A stretch of DNA of 64,000 nt from Otatea glauca (taxonomy: Eukaryota > Streptophyta > Magnoliopsida > Poales > Poaceae): the NCBI GenBank assembly GCA_036346275.1, contig CM070730.1, positions 47,600,918-47,664,917 of the forward strand, written 5' to 3'. A program made the position numbers and the translations under genes. The notes below the pieces were generated by a model. It worked only from the letters and a program-made list of their open reading frames with translations, searched no databases and was not told the DNA's origin. Below are positions 58,367 to 64,000 of this stretch, one piece after another. How positions within the stretch are numbered: position 1 is the stretch's first letter; every line of letters starts with the position of its first letter.

Positions 58367-59952
58367 AAAGGAGCCTTATCACGGGAACTCGGGATAGATG
58401 TACTGCCTGCTCCCTTTCCGTAGATAATTTTAAGATCCCTTACAGCTGCAAATATCTCTCTCCCAGTGTGATTCTTCGGAGCTAAAGCGGTCTCCTTTGT
58501 CCCATCAAAAGCTTTCTTATTATTGCGGTATGGGTGATCCTTGCGGAGGAACCTACGATGCCGCATGTAAGATATTTTTCGACAGTTCTTCAGCCACCGA
58601 CTAGCTGTACCATCTAAGCATTGGACGTATCCATTGAAGCCTTTTGTCGTCTGGCCCGACAGGTTACCAAGGGCAGGGTAATCATTGATGGTTACGAACA
58701 ACAATGCGCGTAGGATAAAGTTCTCTCTTTTATACTCATCCCATACCCGTACTCCATCGTTCCACAAGATTAGAAGATCTTCAACCAATGGTTTGAGGTA
58801 CACATCGATATCGTTGCCAGGTTGCCTAGGCCCTTGGATCAGTAGTGGCATCATAATGTACTTCCGCTTCATACAAAGCCAAGGAGGAAGGTTGTAGATA
58901 CATAGAGTTAGCGGCCAAGTGCTACGACGACTGCTCATGTTACCGAAAGGATTCATCCCATCCGTACTCAACCCGAACCTTATATTCCTTACATCATATG
59001 CAAAGTGCTTCTTATATTTTACATCGATGTTCCTCCATTGCACGAGTCGTGAGTGTCCGAGCATTCCATCGTTCTTACGCTCTTGGCGTGCCATCGTAGC
59101 AATTGGGCATGCCTTTTGTTCGCAAACAATCGATTGAGACGGGAATTATAGGAAAATACCACACCACCTTACGGGAGATCTCATCTTCTTACGCTTCACC
59201 CGACATCTTCATTATCGATGTCTTCGCCGTTGCCCTTATACCGCTTTGCTTTGCAAACAACACGACCATCAAGTCCGCAAACTCATTGCGATACAACATG
59301 CAATCGTTTGGACATGCGTGTATCCTTTGTACTTCCAATCCCAACGGGCGGACAACTGCTTGGCCGTGCGTGCTTGTAGGCAACACGTTACCCTCTGGAA
59401 GCAAATCCCCAAGAGACATAAGAGCTCGGTGAAGCTCTTATCGGACCAACCATTGCTTGCCTTCAAGCTGCGATAGTGTAAGCACGGATGCGCAATTTTT
59501 GTGCTCCTCCTTGCGGCTGGGTACAATGGTGTCGTGGAGTCTGTACCATATGTTGGAACTTTTGAAACTCTCTTTCACTCGTGAAGTCTCCTCCCCATCA
59601 CGCAACATTTGATCCGGATCTTCGTCGTGGTACGTCGACAAGCGTATCTTCAATCGCCGTCATACCGTTGTCTCCGTCATCTTCAATAATGTGTTGCCCT
59701 TCATGTACAATCTCATCTTCGCCGTGCTTGGTCCAACAGTATAGCCACCTTGAAACCTCTTGAAGCAAGTGTGCACGTGTCGACTCTATGGTAGAAAACG
59801 ACTTACGATTTTTGTAGTCAACGCATGGACAGCACATGTAGTCCGCCAGATTCTTCGACTTGTGCGCGCGCATACGTTTAGAAAATAACTCACACCATTA
59901 AAAACTCGCCCACAACGGTCCGTGTCATACATCCACCTTGGTCCATCTACAA
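58318..59952 (-). pseudogene. CACTA transposase (TNP2 family)
   Basis: Minus-strand pieces appear in order. An N-terminal association domain is near 59598-59952 (CPCVDYKNRKSFSTIESTRA, VSRWLYCWTKHGED). The cysteine/His block HACPNDCMLYRNEF is near 59300. The catalytic core (58318-59094) has FGLSTDGMNPFGNMSSRRST, IYNLPPWLCMKRKYIMMPL and PGNDIDVYLKPLVEDL, then INDYPALGNLSGQTTKGF. Asp of STDGMNPF belongs to the conserved TNP2 signature. At least three frame changes lie between the pieces, so the enzyme that would cut the ends cannot be made as it stands. Confidence 0.88.
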
Positions 59953-60400
59953 TTAATTAAATCAAACATTACATACGCATATAATTGCAAATAACAAATA
60001 ATTGTAGACAATTAGATTTAAAAACATATGTAGCAATTTTGACTATATTAAAATACATCAACCTTTTTCCGTTATGTAAATATCCATATAGCAATTTTTT
60101 AGTATTGTAAAAAATGAAAATAATTGTAAATAGTTATGATATATTTAGACTATATCCAAATATATCAATCTTTTTTTCATTGCGTCAATATCCATCTTGC
60201 AATTCCTTATTATTTACAAATTTGGAAAAAATTGTAAGCACTTAGGATATACTTTGAGTACATTAAAATATATCAAAATTTTTTTATTAGGTAAATATCC
60301 ATCTAACAAGTTTTTATTATTTCAACATTTGAAAATACACCTTTTTGTCATTATGTAAAAATCCACGTGGCAATTTTTTATTATTTACAAAAATAGAGAT
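59953..60400. other. AT-rich CACTA interior without recognisable feature
   Basis: It is composed of A/T-rich sequence with imperfect short repeats around TATGTAAATATCCAT and GCAATTTTTTA. No reading frame or hairpin of note was seen. Confidence 0.6.
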
Positions 60401-60401
60401 T

Positions 60402-60703
60402 AAAACATAACAAATGATGTTAAAATATTTTCATAACGTGAACGAGCTTTTGCGCCGGACCACTTCCAAGTGGTCCGGCGTGAACTGATGTTTATCCTAT
60501 TTCTGATTTTTATTTTTAAAACATAACAAATGATGTTAAAATATTTTCATAACGTGAACGAGTTCACGCGGACCACTGGAAGTGGTCCGCGTGAAACAAC
60601 TTTCTTTAACCACTTCCAAGTGGTCCGGCGTGAACTGATGTTTATCCTATTTCTGATTTTTATTTTTAAAACATAACAAATGATGTTAAAATATTTTCAT
60701 AAA
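60402..60703. repeat. direct repeats with perfect hairpins in the CACTA 5' leader
   Basis: A 94-bp block occurs at 60459-60552 and again at 60609-60702, offset by exactly 150 bp. A 45-bp block starting AAAACATAACAAATG occurs at 60402, 60518 and in part at 60668. Two perfect hairpins are built in: stem 60453-60465 / 60468-60480 (13 bp, CGCCGGACCACTT) and stem 60563-60577 / 60581-60595 (15 bp, TTCACGCGGACCACT, loop GGA). They lie upstream of the transposase start on the minus strand. Confidence 0.88.
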
Positions 60704-60774
60704 TTTTATGTATTATCCTACATATCTTATGATACTCCCATAAATTTTTCATAGCATGAAAATGCATTCTCAAT

Positions 60775-61000
60775 TTTTTAAAATTCAGAGAGTTCTGCCG
60801 AAATGCCGGTTTAAAATTCCGAAATCTCGGCGGTTTTTGCCGAAATCTCGCCGAAAAAATAAAAAATCCGAAATATACTGTAGCAATTTCAAAAAAATTT
60901 CGGATTTTTACATCCGGCCGGTCTATGCAAACTCGCTGGGGTCCGAAATCCGAGATTTCGGCGAGATTTCGCCGAATTTCGGCGGTTTTTGTAACCTTGG
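60775..61000. repeat. clustered GAAATCTCGGCGG-type repeats
   Basis: Repeated, partly inverted copies of a motif around CCGAAATCTCGGCGG and GAGATTTCGCCGAA occur on both strands. The two flanks carry opposed TTTTTGCCGAAAT / TTTCGGCGG-TTTTTG segments, so the unit could fold back on itself. It may be a small inverted-repeat element inside the CACTA or a duplicated regulatory block. I do not recognise it. Confidence 0.6.
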
Positions 61001-61078
61001 ATCAAATTACTAACCTCGAAAAGAAGTACAATACAAATTTTAACAAATTTTTCGGCAGCAGATCGTTGCAATATGCAA

Positions 61079-61117
61079 ATCGAGCAAAGACAGAGCGCCT
61101 CTCTGTCTTTGCTCGAT
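61079..61117. repeat. perfect 17-bp hairpin in the CACTA leader
   Basis: The stem 61079-61095 pairs with 61101-61117 without mismatch; the core is CGAGCAAAGACAGAG / CTCTGTCTTTGCTCG, with a 5-base loop CGCCT. It lies between the transposase leader and the right subterminal repeats. Confidence 0.9.
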
Positions 61118-61149
61118 CGGTCGAGAGGCGGGGTCTCGATTATATAGAA

Positions 61150-61461
61150 CACTTATCACTGCGGTTACTGCGCGAGAACCGGCGGTGATAAGCTCAAATC
61201 TTGCGAAAAACATCTGCGCGGGAAGATAATATCACTGCCGGTCCTTACTTTAACCCGGCGGTGAAAATGCAAGTATCCCCGCGGTTTAAGCACGACCGGC
61301 GGTGATATATCTCTGCCGGTTGTTGTCTCAAACGGCGGTGATATCTTGCTTTTCTTGCCGGTTGGTTGCATGAACCGGCGGTGATAAGTTATCCCCAACA
61401 ACTTTGAACCGGCGAGATATCGTTATCACTGCCGGCTGGGTCCTAACCGGCAGTGATATGC
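61150..61461. repeat. right subterminal repeats of the CACTA element
   Basis: About ten ATCACTGCCGG / ACCGGCGGTGAT motifs in alternating direction mirror the left end. Several are degenerate (TCTCTGCCGGTT, CTTGCCGGTT). They lie adjacent to the right terminal repeat. Confidence 0.88.
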
Positions 61462-61493
61462 CGGCAAGGATTGGCTGTTCTGTAGTAGTGCTC

Positions 61494-61763
61494 CTCGCCG
61501 ACGCCCACGGCCTCCCCGCCCTCGTCTTCCTTCACGACGACCACCCCGACTCCCTCTTCCCCGGTATCCTCTCCTCCCTTCACCCCCACGCCAACACCCT
61601 CCTCCTCGAGGCCCACACCCCGCAGTCCCCCATTATCTCCTTGCACTTCTCCTGCCTCGCGTTCGGCGACCGCCGCCGGCTGCTCAACGCCCTCATCGCC
61701 GCGACCCGCGTCACGCTCCCGCCGGACCTCGTGTCTGACCAGCTCTTCGCGCTCTCCGAGGAG
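61494..61763 (+). pseudogene. unidentified cellular gene fragment, second part
   Basis: The frame continues from 55716 in phase, across the CACTA element and one CTC: LADAHGLPALVFLHDDHPD, then LFPGILSSLHPHA, HTPQSPIISLHFSCLAFGD and LIAATRVTLPPDLVSDQLFA. It stays open up to LSEEC, where a copia-like LTR begins (61764, candidate duplication AGGAG). GC-rich codon use matches the first part and differs from all surrounding elements. The protein looks like a helical repeat or structural protein. I cannot name it. Confidence 0.65.
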
Positions 61764-62443
61764 TGTTGGGAATCACTCACTATCTCTCTGAAGTGTTTAT
61801 CACAAGCACGCACAAGCTTTCTTTTTCTTTGGTGGACGCACAAACAAAGAAACGGCGCAAGTAATTTTGGTTGACACATCCACACCGGCTCTCGTCATTT
61901 TCCATTCATATATAAACTCAAAAGTACATGCAAAGAGATAAGAGCCAGCCAAAACACTTAGCCAACACTCACTCCATGATCCTAAACTCATGCCACCACT
62001 AATGACCATGCACACACTAATCAAGAGGCTAATAACCGCATGTGGCCAGCGAGTCTCATGCCACCGTGCAGATTCCATGCAAGAGCCCAACCACCAGGAC
62101 CTATTCTCCTGCCAAGAAATCTCTTGGTGGCTTTTGACCCCAGCTAGCAATCTTAATGCGCTGCATTTCGCATGCGCGATTAGCTAGCTCCTAATCCCAT
62201 GTATTCTATACACTGATAGTAACTCACATACGCATATACTCGCCGTTTCACACGGCCTGACATCTCACCGAGCATGTGTTCCGGTTCGAGACAGCATCCT
62301 GCACATTTCGCATGCCAAGCTCTTCTTGATCTACCAGCTCCAGTACTACCACGATGTCAATGGACTACACGTACTTATTTGCTACATGCAATTTAACTAA
62401 CATAAATATGCATATGCTTTAATGACAAGATTAAACTCTAACA
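61764..62443 (-). repeat. 3' LTR of the gag-only element (680 bp)
   Basis: On the plus strand it runs TGTTGGGAATCACTC to ACTCTAACA, so its ends are TGTT...AACA. A TATA-like element is at the complement of 61907-61916 (TTTATATATG). By eye it differs from the other LTR at roughly 14 positions plus one 6-bp indel over about 640 bp. Confidence 0.9.
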
Positions 62444-62457
62444 ATTACCCTCCTAAT
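62444..62457 (-). promoter_or_regulatory. polypurine tract of the gag-only element
   Basis: ATTACCCTCCTAAT on the plus strand reads ATTAGGAGGGTAAT on the element strand, directly before the 3' LTR start TGTTAGAG. Confidence 0.75.
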
Positions 62458-63340
62458 CTTGTCATATCCGCTCACAACAGCGCTGGCTCGTCGCTGGCGT
62501 AGCCTTGAGCGATCAGGGCCTTCTCCTCCTTTTCTTTCTTAGGACATTCCCAAGCAAAATGTCCATAATCTTGGCAATTGTAGCATTGTACCTTGCTCTT
62601 GTCTTTGTGCCCTTCACCGCGGACACGGCCACGACCCCGTCCTCACGACGAGTTATGTGCCCTTGCCATGAGAAGTTGCTCTTCTATTTGGACCTCCCAT
62701 CCCTTGAGTAGCTCTTCATGTGCCTTCATTGACCCAATGGCCTCCTCCATAGTCATTTTGTTGGTGTCATTGAAGATCATGATCGACGAAGCAACGTTGA
62801 TGAACTTGGTGGAGACGGCTCGTAGCAGCTTCTTCACGACGTATTTCTCCTCCATCGCATCTTCGAGCTCACGAATGCGTCTGACTAGCGTCATGAACTT
62901 CTCCGTGAAATCATCCACGGACTCTGCATTACTCATCTTAAGGTTATCAAAATCCGATCACAAGGACTGGATCCTTGCCTCTCGGACGCGCTCGACGCCT
63001 ACATGCATGGAGCGCAGCGCCACCCACACATCGGAGGCTGTCTCCTTCTCCGCGACACGTAGCAGCGTCTCATCGTCAATCGACTGAGAGATGATCGTCA
63101 AGGCCAGCTGGTCCTTGCTCTCATCGATGACCTCAGATGCCTTCTCACGATCAACAGCACCCCATACGCTGTTGGTTCGCAGGAGGTACTTCATCCTCAT
63201 CGCCCACGCCGCGTAGTTCGTCCTAGTCAGCATTGGGAACGGGAGCCTCCCCGTCGCCATCATCGTCGTCGAGTTGCCGAAACCACTGCTCACAATGGCT
63301 TTGCTCGGTGAAGCATCGTCGCGTGGCATCATCTTCATCA
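62458..63340 (-). pseudogene. Gag of the gag-only copia element
   Basis: On the minus strand an N-terminal part has FPMLTRTNYAAWAMRMKYLL, VDREKASEVIDESKDQLAL and VAEKETASDVWVALRS. A frame change near 62950 follows, then the central part (VDDFTEKFMTLVRRIREL, KKLLRAVSTKFINVASSI). After a TGA at an Arg-rich GRGRGRVRG stretch come the zinc knuckle CYNCQDYGHFAWECPKK and an end KALIAQGYASDEPALL. All Gag regions (UBN2 type plus CCHC) are there. Only two interruptions separate it from an open frame, so decay is recent. No protease, integrase or RT follows. Confidence 0.88.
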
Positions 63341-63347
63341 TAACCTT

Positions 63348-63359
63348 GCTCTGATACCA
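63348..63359 (-). promoter_or_regulatory. primer binding site of the gag-only element
   Basis: GCTCTGATACCA on the plus strand is the complement of TGGTATCAGAGC (initiator tRNA-Met). It sits two bases from the 5' LTR. Confidence 0.9.
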
Positions 63360-63361
63360 AT

Positions 63362-64000
63362 TGTTGGGAATCACTCCCTATCTCTCTGAAGTGTTTATCA
63401 CAAACACGCACAAGCTTTCTTTTTCTTTGGTGGACGCACAAACAAAGAAACGGCGCAAGTAATTTTGGTTGACACATCCACACCGGCTCTCGTCATTTTC
63501 CATTCATATATAAACTCAAAAGTACATGCAAAGAGATAAGAGCCAGCCAAAACACTCGGCCAGCGCTCACTCCATGATCCTAAACTCATGCCACCACTAA
63601 TGACCATGCACACACTAATCAAGAGGCTAATAACCGCATGTGGCCAGCGAGTCTCACGCCACCGTGCAGATTCCATGCAAGAGCCCAACCACCAGGACCT
63701 ATTCTCCTGCCAAGAAATCTCTTCGTGGCTTTTGACCCCAGCTAGCAATCTTAATGCGCTGCACTTCGCATGCGCGATTAGCTAGCTCCTAATCCCGTGT
63801 ATTCTATACACTGATAGTAACTCACATACGCATATACTCGCCGTTTCACTCGGCCTGACATCTCACCGAGCATGTGTTCCGGTTCAAGACAGCATCCTGC
63901 ACATTTCGCATACCAAGCTCTTCTTGATCTACCAGCTCCAGTACTACCATACCACGATGTAAATGGACTACACGTACTTATTTGCTACATGCAATTTAAC
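63362..64000 (-). repeat. 5' LTR of the gag-only element, cut by window end
   Basis: It begins TGTTGGGAATCACTCC and follows 61764-62443 closely to the end of the window, with about 40 bp missing beyond. A TATA-like element is at the complement of 63505-63514. Confidence 0.9.

Larger units (their letters stand above)
55717..61490 (-). mobile_element. CACTA (En/Spm) DNA transposon, 5774 bp
   Basis: Terminal inverted repeats: left TACTACTACAGAACAGC, right GCTGTTCTGTAGTAGTG. The canonical outer CACTA is present at the right end (TAGTG) and has C to T at the left. A 3-bp duplication CTC lies at 55714-55716 and 61491-61493, as known for CACTA elements. Many subterminal ATCACTGCCGG / CCGGCAGTGAT repeats lie inside both ends. 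The minus strand encodes a TNP2-type transposase followed by a second protein with an Ulp1-like motif. Frames are broken, so this copy is probably non-autonomous now. Confidence 0.93.
61764..64000 (-). mobile_element. gag-only copia element (TR-GAG-like), right end off window
   Basis: A minus-strand element has two LTRs (61764-62443; 63362 to beyond 64000) around an internal region of only 918 bp. That region encodes Gag and nothing else. A Met-type primer site (63348-63359) and a purine tract (complement of 62444-62457) are in the right places. Complete size would be about 2.28 kb. Small elements with LTRs and a lone Gag are known in plants as TR-GAG, and mobilisation by a full copia element is inferred. 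The right flanking duplication is outside the window. Confidence 0.88.

Noticed and set aside
55733..61461. Regularly spaced short repeats resembling a CRISPR array.
   Set aside because: They are the subterminal motifs of a CACTA element: they alternate in direction, spacing is irregular and they lie only inside the terminal repeats of a eukaryotic transposon.

Overview
The window looks like intergenic DNA of a grass (Poaceae). It is an AT-rich, intron-bearing eukaryotic sequence packed with plant LTR retrotransposons: Sirevirus-type and other Ty1/copia elements, Tekay/Del-, Reina- and Tat-type Ty3/gypsy elements. It also holds one CACTA DNA transposon whose ends carry an ATCACTGCCGG / CCGGCAGTGAT repeat, the last exon of a CYP71-clan P450, and a very GC-rich gene of the kind typical of grasses. 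The species cannot be named from sequence alone. I see no intact cellular gene, no tRNA or rRNA gene and no CRISPR array.

Layout, left to right. (1) 1-2094: 5' end of a minus-strand Tat-like gypsy element, inserted in a plus-strand Sirevirus-like copia remnant (2095-6185). The remnant is also split by a 1369-bp solo copia LTR (3342-4710, TSD ACTAG). (2) 6186-9361: an LTR-like stretch, an open P450 last exon (7033-7674), and the 5' end of a short-LTR copia element. (3) 9362-42640: the head of a gypsy LTR, then a gypsy element with LTRs of about 5 kb. Its 5' LTR is split by a complete minus-strand Sirevirus (11778-34398), which is itself split in RNase H by a complete gypsy element (15517-27209, TSD CACAC). 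(4) 42641-48089: a second minus-strand Sirevirus fragment with no insertion footprint at either end, followed by a 5'-truncated Reina-type gypsy element whose 3' LTR was hit by a 5362-bp solo LTR (49961-55322, TSD GGAAT). (5) 55486-64000: a GC-rich cellular gene fragment split by a CACTA transposon (55717-61490, TSD CTC) and then by a gag-only copia element (61764 to beyond the end).

The features do not form a pathway. They are a stratigraphy of insertions, up to three levels deep, in which target-site duplications and interrupted reading frames give the order of events. Nearly all element proteins are broken. The most open reading frames are the gag and reverse transcriptase of the long-LTR gypsy element, the Reina integrase, the gag of the gag-only copia element, and the P450 exon.

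The points most worth a second look are: an accessory frame before gag in the long-LTR gypsy element that resembles a divergent dsRNA-binding fold; many small differences between repeat copies at CAG/CTG sites, which may be sequencing artefact; perfect hairpins in the CACTA leader; the cellular frame that becomes continuous across the CACTA once the element and one TSD are set aside; and the young gag-only (TR-GAG-like) element. I did not find a convincing new biological system.
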